Shown here one piece after another: positions 42,915 to 53,287 of a DNA stretch of 64,000 nt (positions are counted from its first letter, which is position 1; each line of letters starts with the position of its first letter). A program made the position numbers and the translations under genes. Below the pieces are notes generated by a model that did no database searches, was not told the origin of the DNA, and worked only from the letters and a program-made list of their open reading frames with translations. Source of the stretch: Symbiodinium natans (Eukaryota > Sar > Dinophyceae > Suessiales > Symbiodiniaceae); NCBI GenBank assembly GCA_905221605.1, contig CAJNDS010002745.1:1418203-1482202 (forward strand), written 5' to 3'.

Positions 42915-43560
42915 CTTACTTCCTAAGCCCTAAACTAACCCTAAACCCTGAACTCCCTAAACCCTAAACCCTAAATCCTAAACCCTAAACCCTAAACCCT
43001 GAACCCTGAACTCCCTAAACCCTTGTATTGTGTCAGTTTGTGTTCTATGACCTTAGAACACCCACGCGAACTGGTCTTGGGGAGGTTCCCTCTGCCAAAA
43101 GTAGGCGAGGAAACTTCAAGGTTGAGGGTTTAGGGTCAAGGGCCTTGGGTTCTAGGGTTCAAGGCTTAGGGTTCGAAGCAAACCCTAAACCCCCCCCCAA
43201 ACATTAAACCGAAAACGAGTACCTCTGTGGATCCCAGTAAGCAGTTCTGCGGGCACCTCCGATAGAGGCTTTCCCTTGAGAACTGCCTGGTGCGGCTTTG
43301 GGGCTAAGGTTTAGGGTTTAGGGCTTGGGGCTTGGGGTTTGGGGTGTGGGGTTTAGGGTTTAGGGTTTAAGGTTTAGGGTTTAGGGTTTAGGGTTTAGGG
43401 CTACTTGGCATGTCTCCAGAAACCGACTAATGGACCGGCTGCAATCAGGCACCCCCCTGAAATGGCAAGCGCTGCTGATAAACTGTACCTAATACCCTTT
43501 TTTGAGTTGGCTACTGAAAAAGGAACCTAACCCCCCCCCCCCGCCCCAATATTCCCCATC

Positions 43561-43785
43561 TTGGTAGCCGAGGAACCATAAGTTAAGGGTACCCAAATTT
43601 TTGAGTTGGCGATTTTATAAGGGAATCTAAAAAAATGACGATAAGGGACAAGGGTACCTTGGCTGCACTCAGGAGGGTAGCTGAAAATTAAACGTTTAGC
43701 TGCCTTAATAAGAAACCCAATAAACCCAAAAGGTAAGGATCTAAAGCTACGGTAAAGTACCACAAAGGTACCACTGGGCTACCAA
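43561..43785. mobile_element. Element D, copy 2, with element E nested inside
   Basis: TTGGTAGCCGAGGAACCATA ... GGTACCACTGGGCTACCAAG. Element E copy 3 (about 43668-43768) interrupts it, with GGTACC on both sides of the insertion (possible 6-bp target duplication). Confidence 0.75.
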
Positions 43786-43979
43786 GCCATAGAAAGCTGA
43801 GGTGTGGCTTAGGCTTTCATGGTGGGCTTGATGACCGATCTTAGGCCTCAAAGGGTTTAGGGTTTAGGGTTTAGGGTTTAGGGTTTAGGATTTAGGGTTT
43901 AAGGTTCCCAGAGTGTCTCTAGGGTGTTCTTGTGGACATTAGGGTTTAGGGCTTAGGGTTCAAGTTCAGTAGACGCAGA

Positions 43980-44200
43980 CATCATGGAGTTTGCAAGTTT
44001 GCAATGGCAACTGTAATTTCAATTGCAACTGCAAGAATACATGTGGCAATTGTTCGAGTGACCCGTACTAGTCATGGTACTCGCAACCCTTATGGTACTA
44101 GCAAAGCATTGGCAACAGCAATCTACGACAAAAGTAATTGCAATCGAAATCGCAATTAAATCGTAGTTGAAGTGGCAAGATTTGCACATATGCACACTTC
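43980..44200. other. Trinucleotide-flavoured unique stretch
   Basis: Repeated GCAA/TTGCAA words (ACTGTAATTTCAATTGCAAC and similar), AT-richer than the surroundings. No convincing frame. Confidence 0.5.
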
Positions 44201-44511
44201 TCTCAATCATGGTCCCTTTCTGAATACCCTAAATATTCGGGGCCGCCTTGAAAAAAATTAGGAACCCCAAAAAGGGGCCCGAGTTTAGGGAATCCCCCCA
44301 TATGGAGTGTTCGAGCTGGGCTGTCAACATGCTGCGAGCACGACCCTTGACTCATGGGAGGGGTCGTCTCAACCGTTGAGTGCTTCATGTCATGCTGGTG
44401 CCCCCAAAAAAGTGCCTAAAACCAAAACCCATGGTAGACAGCTCTAAAGTCTGAACCCAGAACCCTGAACCCTAACCCCCGAACCCTAAACCCCAAACCT
44501 AAACCCCAAAC

Positions 44512-44597
44512 CCTCTTGCAGGGTGAGGGCCTGGATGGCGGAGCACCTTGGCACCAGCGGGTCAGCAGCAAAGTGATAGCACGAAAAGGTACAGGGT
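44512..44597 (-). CDS. Possible exon, minus strand
   Basis: Frame CYHFAADPLVPRCSAIQALT then LQE, then GTTTGGGG as donor. No AG precedes it except an internal GCCAAG, so it may be a 36-bp exon only. Confidence 0.3.
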
Positions 44598-44844
44598 TTA
44601 GGGTTTAGGGCTTAGGGCTTAGGGTGTACATAGTGTCGGAGGCAGCAGGTTTGTGAGTGTTTCGGGCTTAGGGCTTAGGATTTCGAATTTCAGGTTTAGG
44701 AGCTAGGGTTTAGGATGTAGGGTTGAGGATTTGGGGTTCAGGATGAAGGATTTAGAGCCTCTGTGGCTTAGACGAGGGCTCAGGGTTTAGAGCTTCTAGG
44801 GCCTTTGTGGGAGGGCTTCTCAAGCGGCCGGGGGGTTGGCCACC

Positions 44845-44956
44845 TAAACCCTAAACCCTAAACCCTAAACCCTAAACCCTAAACCCTAAACCCTAAACCC
44901 TAAACCCTAAACCCTAAACCCTAAACCCTCAACCCTAAACCCTAAACCCTAAACCC
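44845..44956 (-). repeat. CCCTAAA array
   Basis: About 16 units. Confidence 0.95.
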
Positions 44957-45289
44957 CTAGCCCGCACATCGGCAGCTGATTTAAGACCTGGCAAGCTGTA
45001 GCTGGTGCTGGGGTGCAGGGGGGTTGGGCTTGTAGGGTTTGGGTGTAGGTTTTAGGGTTTAGGGTTTAGGGTTTATGGATCTTTCAGAGAATCACCCTAA
45101 ACCCTAAACCCTAAACCTAAACCCTAAACCCTAAACCCTAAACCCTAAACCCTAAACCCTAAATCCATCATCCTCTAATCCGGGAACATTCCTGAAACCG
45201 CAGTGGGCGTCCTAGTCCACTCCGGCCTCCGGCCAACAGTGCTATACTCTAGGGGCTTTAGGGTTTTGGGCTTATGGTTTAGTGCTACT

Positions 45290-45400
45290 ATCGGGGCCTG
45301 AATAATTAGGATAGGGTCTTGGGGGGTTACTATAGTTGAATTTCAAAGGGACCATAAGGGACTGCCAATAGTAAGTATTCCGACCCCTATTTTACCTTCC
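45290..45400. repeat. Element L, copy 1
   Basis: GGGGCCTGAATAATTAGGAT ... GGGACCATAAGGGACTGCCA ATAGTAAGTATTCCGACCCC. Related copies at about 53766-53873 and 57166-57262, and an inverted one at about 50466-50580. Confidence 0.6.
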
Positions 45401-45419
45401 GGCCCCGGTATTCCCCACC

Positions 45420-45532
45420 CAGGTAGCCCAGGAGCCATATTACCATAAGGGTAGTCTTCTTTGAGTTGGCGATGTTAGAAGTGAACCTAGAACCAAACAA
45501 AAAGGGGAAAAGGGCACCACGGGGCTACCAAG
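45420..45532. mobile_element. Element D, copy 3
   Basis: AGGTAGCCCAGGAGCCATAT ... GGGGCTACCAAG. Confidence 0.75.
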
Positions 45533-45791
45533 CCATCGAAAATAACGCTGGTAGCTTAATTGCCTCAAGCCCTAAACCCTAAACCCTAAACCCTATACCC
45601 TAAACCCTAAACCCTAAACCCTAAACCCCTAAACCCTAAACCCTAAACCCTGAACCCTGGTAGTGTAAATGCCTCAGGCCTGGACACTCGACTCGATCCC
45701 TCAGTTCGAGACCCCCCAAACCACCCGAACTTTAATAATCCCAAGTAATGCCAAGTAAACCCCAATCTCTAAACCCTAGATCCCTAACATT

Positions 45792-46005
45792 CCTAAACCC
45801 TAAACCCTAAACCCTAAACCCTAAACCCCAAACCCTAAACCCCAAACCGCCTAAACCCTAAACCCTAAACCCTAAACCCTAAACCCTAAACCCTAAACCC
45901 TAAACCCTAAACCCTAAACCCTAAACCCTAAACCCTAAACCCTAAACCCTAAACCCTAAACCCTGAACCCTGAACCCTGAACCCTGAACCCTGAACCCTG
46001 AACCC
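45792..46005 (-). repeat. CCCTAAA array, the longest in the window
   Basis: About 28 units with a few CCCCAAA and CCCTGAA variants, the latter clustered in one block of six at the right end. Confidence 0.95.
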
Positions 46006-46029
46006 AACTAAACCGACTAAACCCTAAAC

Positions 46030-46111
46030 CCGAAGCTGCAGTCTGAGGCGCAATGCCCCGTTCAAGTCCAAGCGCAACAGCGCCGGCTCAGCCGAAGGGT
46101 TCTGCAGCAGC
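46030..46111 (-). CDS. Candidate exon ending at GTTTAGGG
   Basis: Acceptor CCCTGAG-G, frame LLQNPSAEPALLRLDLNGAL then RLRLQLR, donor GTTTAGGG. Phase 2 entry fits 46469-46556. Confidence 0.45.
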
Positions 46112-46468
46112 CTCAGGGTTTAGGGTTTAGGGTTTAGGGTTTTGGGTTTAGGCTTTAGGGTTTTGGGTTTAGGGTTTAGGCTTTAGGGTTTAGGGTTTAG
46201 GGTTTAGGGCTCAGGGCTTCGGGATAAGGGTTAGGGAAAAGTCCTTAAGCATCTAAAAAACTAACACACACACGCACACAGAAGCAGTTTTTGGGCTTCG
46301 ACAATCTAACCCTAAACCCTTAGAACTTCCGAGACTTAAGTGTTTCTTAGGAAGTAATTGGGGGAGTAGGTACGTGGAATTCACCATGTTACAGGGTGCT
46401 TTGGCCCAAAGGTCCACGACATTCCCGCCCCCTGCCTCCTCAACACTAAACCCTAAACCCTAACTAAC

Positions 46469-46556
46469 ACCTCTCCATGATCTCCATGGTGCCACACATG
46501 TGCCCGGGCACACACCAACAAACACTTAAGTTCGACTTCATCCAAGCTTGGCTCCT
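46469..46556 (-). CDS. Candidate exon, minus strand
   Basis: Acceptor GCATAAAG, frame EPSLDEVELKCLLVCARAHV then WHHGDHGE, donor GTTAGTTAGGG. Phase 1 entry fits a GT donor at 47050 in the helicase exon, so the two may be consecutive. Confidence 0.4.
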
Positions 46557-46569
46557 CTTTATGCAGAAC

Positions 46570-46696
46570 AGACCCAAGAGTAACCTAGGAATAAAAGTGC
46601 CCCTTTTTTGGCTTACAGGAATTAGAAGGGAACCGAACCTCGCCCCCCCCCCCCCCCTCAAAAAAAGAAAGGAATAAGGGCCTAAGGTCCTGAACC
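46570..46696. mobile_element. Element C, copy 7, with poly-C
   Basis: GACCCAAGAGTAACCTAGGA ... AATAAGGGCCTAAGGTCCTG, interrupted by about 14 C. Confidence 0.65.
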
Positions 46697-46816
46697 CAAG
46701 TTAGATTCCTAAGAGCGAACCAAGAAGAAGACAGCCCCCTCAAAAAAAGAAAGGAATAAGGGCCTAAGGTCCTGAACCCAAGTTAGATTCCTAAGAGCGA
46801 ACCAAGAAGAAGACAG
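46653..46816 (+). repeat. 82-bp perfect tandem duplication
   Basis: CCCCCTCAAAAAAAGAAAGG ... GAAGAAGACAGCC occurs twice in a row without differences, so it is a recent duplication or an assembly repeat. Confidence 0.9.
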
Positions 46817-47006
46817 CCAGGAAAAGCTTTCCCCCTGGAACTGCTTAAGTTTAAGGCCTCACACCCCCTAAATGCCCTAAACACCCCTAAATCCCCAAAA
46901 GCCCCCACAGATCCCCAACAGCCCCTAAATCCTAAACCCCTAAATCCCTAAACCCCTTGACCCTCACATGTCATTCACATTGGTAGCAGGGACATGTAGG
47001 AAAGTC

Positions 47007-47363
47007 CTAATCACCAGCGGCCGCCTTATTGCAGCAACCCCAAAAAAGACCATACAGGGTCAAGTCCCTGCTGAAATCGAGCTCCCCTCTGGCCCTGTCT
47101 CCCGTTGTGTACGCAATGCGAGGCCAGCTGTGTCCTTGCGCGACATAGGTCGCAGGGTTTCTGGCGTTGGCTCTGCTTGGCTGAAAGCAGATGACTTTCC
47201 TGTCGTGGCAAAGCGTCGCAATCGTGGGGACTGCTACCACGGTTTTCCCGGATCCAGTTCGAGCCTTCAGGCACGCTATTGGAGCACCAGCCCCGAGTTC
47301 TCTGCAACACTGCAAAGAAAGTTCCTCAAGATCAATTTCAGATTCTCTGATGGGTTCCAGCAC
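47007..47363 (-). CDS. P-loop exon of a DEAH-type (SF2) helicase
   Basis: 119 open codons. Acceptor CCCAG/CAGAG, then VLEPIRESEIDLEELSLQCC, a Walker A motif ARTGSGKT at about residues 34-41, a motif-Ia-like stretch VICFQPSRANARNPATYVAQ (about 57-76) and TTGDRARGELDFSRDLTLYG. SF2 helicases of the DEAH group use these to bind ATP and the nucleic acid backbone; the role is RNA or DNA unwinding. Motif II and the C-terminal domain were not found in this exon. The frame ends in CNKAAAGD, so it probably leaves by the GT donor at 47050. It is either one exon of a telomere-repeat-rich gene or a captured fragment, flanked by CCCTAAA DNA on both sides. Confidence 0.6.
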   Translation of the reverse strand: MLEPIRESEIDLEELSLQCCRELGAGAPIACLKARTGSGKTVVAVPTIATLCHDRKVICFQPSRANARNPATYVAQGHSWPRIAYTTGDRARGELDFSRDLTLYGLFWGCCNKAAAGD

Positions 47364-47596
47364 TCTGGGCGGAATTGTCTGTGGCGCTAAACCCTAAACC
47401 CTAAACCCTAAACCCCAACCCTAAACCCTAAACCCCAAAGACCTCCTAGTTCACCTAAGTAACAAGGACATGTTTGAAGTGTAGGGACAACGGGGGACAG
47501 GGTTAGTGATTTATCCTGAGGGTTAATCCTTCACCACCGGCCGGAGACCCTAAATCCTACACCGCAAAACCCTGAAGTTTAGACCCTAAACGTTTA

Positions 47597-47727
47597 CGGT
47601 TTAGGGTTTAGGGTTAGTTTAGGGTTTAGGGTTTAGGGTTTAGGGTTTAGGGTTTAGGGTTTAGGGTTTAGGGTTTAGGGTTTAGGGTTTAGGGTTTAGG
47701 GTTTAGGGTTTAGGGTTTAGGGTCTAA
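47597..47727 (+). repeat. TTTAGGG array
   Basis: About 18 units in a row. Confidence 0.95.
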
Positions 47728-48213
47728 GTTTACGGCTTAGGGTTTAGGGTTTAGGGTTTAGGGCTAAACCCTAGATCCCAAAACATGGTGGCTCCTAGGC
47801 CACTGCAATCCGGAGCTAAGTCAGGGCCCAGAGGCAGCTTGCCAAGCACCTGCTGCAAACCTGCTTCAGGGTTCAGGATTTTAGGGTAGGGTGTAGGGTT
47901 TAGGGTTTAGGGTTTGGGGTTTGGGGTTTGGGGTTTAGGGTTTAGGGTTTAGGGTTTAGGGATGAGGGTTTAGGGTTGAGGGTTTAGGGTTTAGGGTTTG
48001 TGAGGCTTGTTGCTTCTGCCCTTCTGCCTGATACTAAACCCTCTAATGAAACATTCACTCTTTTCCAGAGGTCCCGCTACGAAACCTACTTGAGAGTTTT
48101 TGTTCTTTTGGACTGAGGGTACGCTTGGAATCAAGCCAGCTGGGATGGGAACCCTAAACCCTAAACCCTAGACCAGTCCGGCTTCTTTGAAGGGCCCCCC
48201 CAAAAGCAGACGA

Positions 48214-48305
48214 ACCCCAAACCCCAAACCCCAAACCCCAAACCCCAAACCCCAAACCCCAAACCCCAAACCCCAAACCCCAAACCCCAAACCCCAAACC
48301 CTAAC
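48214..48305 (-). repeat. CCCCAAA variant array
   Basis: Thirteen CCCCAAA units, a homogeneous variant distinct from CCCTAAA, which suggests local amplification of one mutated unit. Confidence 0.95.
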
Positions 48306-48378
48306 CCCCAAGCTCTAAACCCTAAACCCCAAACCCTAAACCCGGACACTCCTCCATTTCGGAAGCCTCCCTAAATAC

Positions 48379-48477
48379 GTCAGGGAATGAAGAGAGCGTT
48401 CTGGTCGCTGCAGAAGACGCCGCAAGAACGGCAAAGGCTGGCAATGTGTTCGCGCCGTTTCCGGCCCACCCGAAGTA
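48379..48477 (-). CDS. Candidate exon, 33 codons
   Basis: Acceptor TTTAGGACAG, frame YFGWAGNGANTLPAFAVLAA then SSAATRTLSSFPD, donor GTATTTAGGG, phase 0 both sides. The + strand is also open (NEESVLVAAEDAARTAKAGN), so the strand is not fully settled. Confidence 0.4.
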
Positions 48478-49400
48478 CTGTCCTAAACCCTAAACCCTAA
48501 ACCCTGAACCCTAAACCCTAAACCCTAAAACCTAAACTCTGAACCCGAAAGCTTTTCTGACGCTTGTCGGAGGCCACCCAGATGCACAGATGTGGTTTAG
48601 GGCTCAGGGCTTCAGGGTTTACCCTAAGGGTCCATGTTCCTTTACAAATACTTGGGCCCCAACGCCCCAAAAAAGGAAGAACTCCCTCTTTAGGTACATA
48701 CCTTTAGTATATACTTGGGCCCCAAAGTCTCTGAATAGGAAGAACTTTGAGTCCCAAGTATTTCCTATTTAAGGTTTGGGGTAGGGTTTAGGGTTCAGGG
48801 TTTCGGGACCCTATTTAGGTTCGTGGACCCTTAGGGCTTAGGGTTTAGGATCTGGTGCGGCTTTGTGATGCTTCAGCCCTGAGGGGATGGTTTTACATGA
48901 CCCCTGAAAACCCCAAGGCCTGCAAGGCCAAACCAAACCCCTCTAAGGTTTAGAGTTTAGAGTTTAGGGTTTAAAGGGTTTAGGGGCGTTTGGGGTTTAC
49001 GGTTTAGGAGGAGAACTTCATCAGGTTTAGGGTTATCCGGTGGAAGGCCCGCGGTCTATGCTGAACCTAGGTAGAGCCTGAGACCCGAAACCCTGAAACC
49101 GCGACCCTAAAACCCTAAACCCTAAAAACCCTACACAACCAAACCCCTAATTGACCCTAAAACCCTATCAACCCTATAAACCCTAAACCTGATAACCCTC
49201 AAACCCCTAAACCCTAAACCCTGTACCCGAAACCCTAAACTACCCCCTAAACCCGAAGCCCTAAGCCCAAAGCCCTAAGCCCGAAACCCTAAACCCTAAA
49301 CCCACTTTTGCCACCGCCCGGGCCTAGCTGGGGTACCGCGGAGGCTGTGGCCAGGCGAAGAGCTGCGGGGAGGATGAGCCTTACTTGGAAGTCTTGAGAT

Positions 49401-49598
49401 ATCCCCCCCCTTATACTAACAGTAAGGTTTAGGGTTTAGGGTTTAGGGTTTAGGGTTTAGGGTTTAGGGTTTAGGGTTTAGGGTTTAGGGTTTAGGGTTT
49501 AGGGTTTAGGGTTTGTATACTAACAGTCCTTAATGGGGATTGTAGTCGGGGGTACGATAATCCCTATTAAGGACTGTTAGCATAACGGGGAACATCAC
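49401..49598. mobile_element. Foldback element B, copy 7, split by a telomeric array
   Basis: CCCCCCCTTATACTAACAGT (left arm) is followed by AAGG and about twelve TTTAGGG units, then TATACTAACAGTCCTTAATG and the rest of the element to GGACTGTTAGCATAACGGGG. TATACTAACAGT is present exactly on both sides (49412-49423 and 49516-49527), as expected for insertion at a 12-bp staggered break. Confidence 0.9.
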
Positions 49599-49600
49599 GA

Positions 49601-49945
49601 TGGAGGTTCATGGGATCATGTGTACTTACAAGTAGGGCGTGTTTTTTTTGGGCTTAGGGTTTATAGGGTATAGGGTGCAGGGTATAGGGCTTAACGGAAA
49701 TACAGTCGGGCGGATGAAATTACGGTTGTTACGACCATTTACGGTTGCGGGGCGCTCCGACAAAAGTTGCGACGGTTGTTTGTGTCGTTCTACGGGTATT
49801 CTGCGTCCATTTACGGTCGTTCCATTGCGCCTGGGCAGGAGGATTAGTTTGTGGCCGTCTGTCGCGCTCTCATGGGGAATACGGTCGTGTGGTCAACAAC
49901 CCAGAAATTTCCTTGCTGTTTTTAGTGTCCATGAACCTCCAAGTA
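49601..49945. mobile_element. Element F, copy 5, enlarged
   Basis: TGGAGGTTCATGGGATCATG at the left and GTCCATGAACCTCCAAGT at the right, 345 bp apart instead of about 100. Confidence 0.6.
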
Positions 49946-50112
49946 AACACAGGTTCCATATAGGAAGGACGGTTCCAGGGTTTAGGGTTCAGGGTTTTCG
50001 GCTTTAGGGAATTGGGAGTTCAGGGTATAGGGTCAAGGGTTCAGGGCTTTGTTATCGGCTTAGACTAAATCAGGGGTTTAGGGGAAGAGGGACTGACTCA
50101 GGGAGTTGGGGG

Positions 50113-50219
50113 CTATAGGTTCGTTCTGCTTCCCAGCGGCTGCTGTGGAAGCCCTGGTGCCACGTGCTCCCAGATGCCGGCCAGGATGGCCCGGCGTGCC
50201 GCTGCGGCGTAGTCGGTGT
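50113..50219 (-). CDS. Candidate exon with TAG
   Basis: Acceptor GGCGCAG, frame TDYAAAARRAILAGIWEHVA then PGLPQQPLGSRTNL and TAG. Ala-rich helix. Terminal exon, or an earlier GC donor. Confidence 0.4.
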
Positions 50220-50815
50220 CTGCGCCTAGGGGCGGCCATGCTTTGCATCTTAAGGACCCCAAGGGGTCCATGTACCCCGACTTGGGCCTTAAAGGGGTTC
50301 CTAGAGAGAAGCTTTATAGCACACAAGTATATACTAGATTCACTAGATAGGTGCATGGACCCTTGGGAGGAGTCATTCTGCTGAGGCATGGGCCTTCGCG
50401 ATTAAACGCCTAATTAATCCCTGCGTAGCGTTTGGTGCGGAAAGCCTTCTAACATCGAGGTCGGAAGAATTGCTAGTAATATTCCTTTTATGGTCCCTCT
50501 GTAATTATACTAGTTATACGAAAATAACCCCCCAAAACCGTATTCCAATTATTCAAGCCCCCTATATTATGCAGAATTGGTCCTGAAGCCAAACCCAAAC
50601 CCTACACTTGGAGCCTCTGAGCCCAAAACCCAAAACTCCAAATCCCTAGGCCCTAAGCCATACACTCCCAAACCCTGAACCCTGAACCCTAAACCCTGAT
50701 CCTGGAGACTCCTACATTTCGGAAGCCCCACATATACACTAGACGCTATACCCTAAACTCTGCTTGGGGTCGGAAGCTTCCCTAAACCCTAAACCCTAAA
50801 CCCTAAACCCTAAAC

Positions 50816-50938
50816 CCTGTTTGGAGTCGGAAGTTTCCCTGCGGCCCCGACTGCGCCCCTTGGGCTTCTTGGCGCCCTCGGAGGGCAGCTCGGGGAGAAG
50901 CGAGGCAGCGAGCTTCGCGGCTCCTGTGGGAGCGGATT
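50816..50938 (-). CDS. Candidate exon, 41 codons
   Basis: On the minus strand CCCTCAACCCTACCAG is followed by ESAPTGAAKLAASLLPELPS, then EGAKKPKGRSRGRRETSDSK Q and GTTTAGGG. Telomeric DNA supplies both sides. The Lys/Arg patch resembles a nuclear signal. Confidence 0.5.
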
Positions 50939-51715
50939 CTGGTAGGGTTGAGGGTTTAGGGTTTAGGGTTTAGGGTTTAGGGTTTAGGGTTTAGGGTTTA
51001 GGGTTTAGGGTGCTTAGGGTTCGGGATAACTTCATACATGTAGCTCTTACGTCTGGTGGTTGTTTTCTTCTTTGTGGGTCGTGTTTGGGTGGGGGAAGGT
51101 AGAAAAGAGAGAAAGAGACAAAGAGAGACTCAACCCTAAACCCCAAACCCCAAAACCCTAAACCCTAAACCCTAAACCCTAAACCCTAACCAGAGCCTTG
51201 ATCCCAGTGCCAGACGCCATGCATGGACGAACCCATTCCTCTCAAGATGGCAAGGGAATCGTACACCCTGGCCTGCAAACCCTAAACCCTAAACCCGGCA
51301 GCCTAAAACCTAAACCCTGAAGCCTAAACCCTAAACCCTACACCCTAAACCCTTAACCCACAGATGCCACATCCTCGAACCCCCAAAAAACCCTGCGCGT
51401 TCACACCGCTGCCTGCCAGCGAGAGGTTGGAGCTGGGGCACAATGAGAACAGCCTCGGGTGAGTGCACCTTACCCTAAACCCTAAACCCTAAACCCTAAG
51501 CCCTAAACCCTAAACCCTAAACCCTAAACCCTAAACCCAACATCCCTAGAGGCCAAAACCTACCAACCTCATCAAGAAGAGCCAAGCCTTCGCACTACAC
51601 CTCCCATGCGACTCCAGCCCCCAAACCCTGAAGCCCAAACCCTAAACCCTAAACCCTAAACCCTAAACCCTAAACCCTAAACCCCTGAGCTCAGAACTTT
51701 AAGCCCTGAACCCTA

Positions 51716-51835
51716 CAGGGTGGGGCCCCCTAGTTATAAGTAGAGTTACAAGGGCCCTAAATTGGGTTATAAGGACCCTAAGTTAGGTTATAAGTCCCTT
51801 AACTACAGTTAGTATAGTAAGGGGGGCCCACCCTG
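51716..51835. mobile_element. 120-bp MITE A, copy 4
   Basis: CAGGGTGGGGCCCCCT ... GGGGGGCCCACCCTG between TA and TA, inserted in a degenerate heptamer run (GAACCC-TA). Confidence 0.9.
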
Positions 51836-52133
51836 TAGACTAGAGCAAGGAGGAGAAAAGAAAACAATACACTAAACCAGGGAGCTCTTCGGCGGCGGTG
51901 ACCAGCGAGGACAGCGACGCCACAAGATGATCGTTTGCCGAGAGGTGCTGCCTTAGATGAGGGTCTTAGCCACAAGAGCCTTCCGTATGGGCCCCCAATT
52001 TATCCAGAAACCCTGCACCCTGAAGGCTAAACCGCTAAAAAGGGTAAGGGGCCTTGTTCAGGAGCATATAATGGCCCGAAACTGTGAGGGCTTCGGGGGC
52101 TTAGAGTTGGAGGTTGCCTTTTAGGGTCTTAGC

Positions 52134-52235
52134 TTGGGATGTTCCCCCTTATACTAACAGTCCTTAATAGGCGATGATAGTGGGGGGTACTATACTCCCA
52201 ATTAAGGACTGTTCGTATTCGGGGGAACAGCCCGA
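52134..52235. mobile_element. Foldback element B, copy 8
   Basis: TTGGGATGTTCCCCCTTATA CTAACAGTCC against GGACTGTTCGTATTCGGGGG AACAGCCC. The best reference copy for the left arm. Confidence 0.85.
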
Positions 52236-53178
52236 GTCTTCGGGTTTGAGGCTTATGGGCCTCTAAGGCTTGTAAAGCCCCTTCTGAGAGCTTCCGAAAG
52301 CAACTTTCGAACCTCCGGGTTTAGGGCTTAGGGCTTAGGGCTTAGGGTTTAGGGTTTAGGGTTTGGGGTTTAGGGCGTAGGGGTCCTCTTCTTGCGCGCC
52401 TCTTAAGCGTTCAGGGTCTTAGGGTCTCAGGGACTCAGGGTCTTAGGGCCTTAGGCTCTTAGGGTCTCAGGGTCTTCGGGTCTTAGGGTCTCAGGCTCTT
52501 AGGTCACCTAAGCCCCGTAGACTCACATCCCGAGGCCCCAAGCCCGGTAAGTTCAAAAGAGAACCCTAAACCCCGAACCCTAAACAATAAACCCTAAACC
52601 CTAAACCCTAAACCCTAAACCCTAAACCCTAAACCCGGACCCTAAACCCTAAACCCGAAACCCTACCCCTCCCCCACCCCCACACTGCACACTCGCTTAA
52701 CATTAACAACCTTACAACCCAAACCCAAACGTAAAAACTAGTCCATGTGCCCCATTATGGTATACTTGGGCCCCAAAGGCCCTAAAGGCCCTAAATAGGG
52801 GGCCCGTTAAGGCCCAAGTAGTCCCTACTTAGGCACTATGGGGGTTTACGAAAGTAAGGGACCCCTAATACAGACCCCAAATGTAGGATTCCCTTCTAAG
52901 CAGGACCCCGAAAAGGTACCCCCCCAATTTCGGAAACCCCCAAATTACACATAAGGGCATGAAGGGAGCCCATAACCCCCAAGAAAGGATGTAAAGGGTA
53001 CCAGGGCGGCATGTGAAAAGGAGTCCATGGGACATCTGGCAATCTCTCCCAATCTTCGTCCGCAGGCGGGTGTTCAGGCAGCGTGCTCAGGACTCAGCGC
53101 GACAAACAGCTTATTCAGCGTCACATTGCTGACGAGAAACAATCTTGCATGGCCCGGGTGAGAATTCTTGCATCTTAC
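52236..53178. other. Repeat-rich stretch without a called exon
   Basis: TTAGGGTCTCAGGGTCT repeats (about 52420-52505), CCCTAAA arrays, a CTTGGGCCCC foldback (about 52767-52830) and element K copy 4 (52839-52942). Confidence 0.5.
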
Positions 53179-53287
53179 CCTCTGGAGTCGCGCAAACGTT
53201 CATGCAAGAAGCGCCGCCATCTCTCCAAGTTTGTCGGCACCGGCATGATGGGACGCGCAACAACTGCAATTGAGTTCTTGCGTGTGT
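53179..53287 (-). CDS. Candidate exon with TCAG acceptor and GTAAGA donor
   Basis: On the minus strand GTAGTCAG is followed by TRKNSIAVVARPIMPVPTNL then ERWRRFLHERLRDSR and GTAAGA. The opposite strand has a 75-codon frame (Lys/Arg-rich, 53083-53307) running into CCCTAAA. I prefer the minus reading for its splice sites. Confidence 0.45.

Larger units (their letters stand above)
48478..50112. other. Repeat-rich stretch without a called exon
   Basis: Elements with ACTTGGGCCCC ends (about 48648-48780), degenerate heptamers, element B copy 7 and an enlarged element F (49601-49945) whose middle (about 49690-49900) holds repeated TTTACGGT words. That middle has frames open in several phases and no recognisable product. 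Confidence 0.5.

Noticed and set aside
48161-48349. GFGVWGLGF-type minus frame
   Set aside because: Translation of the CCCCAAA array.
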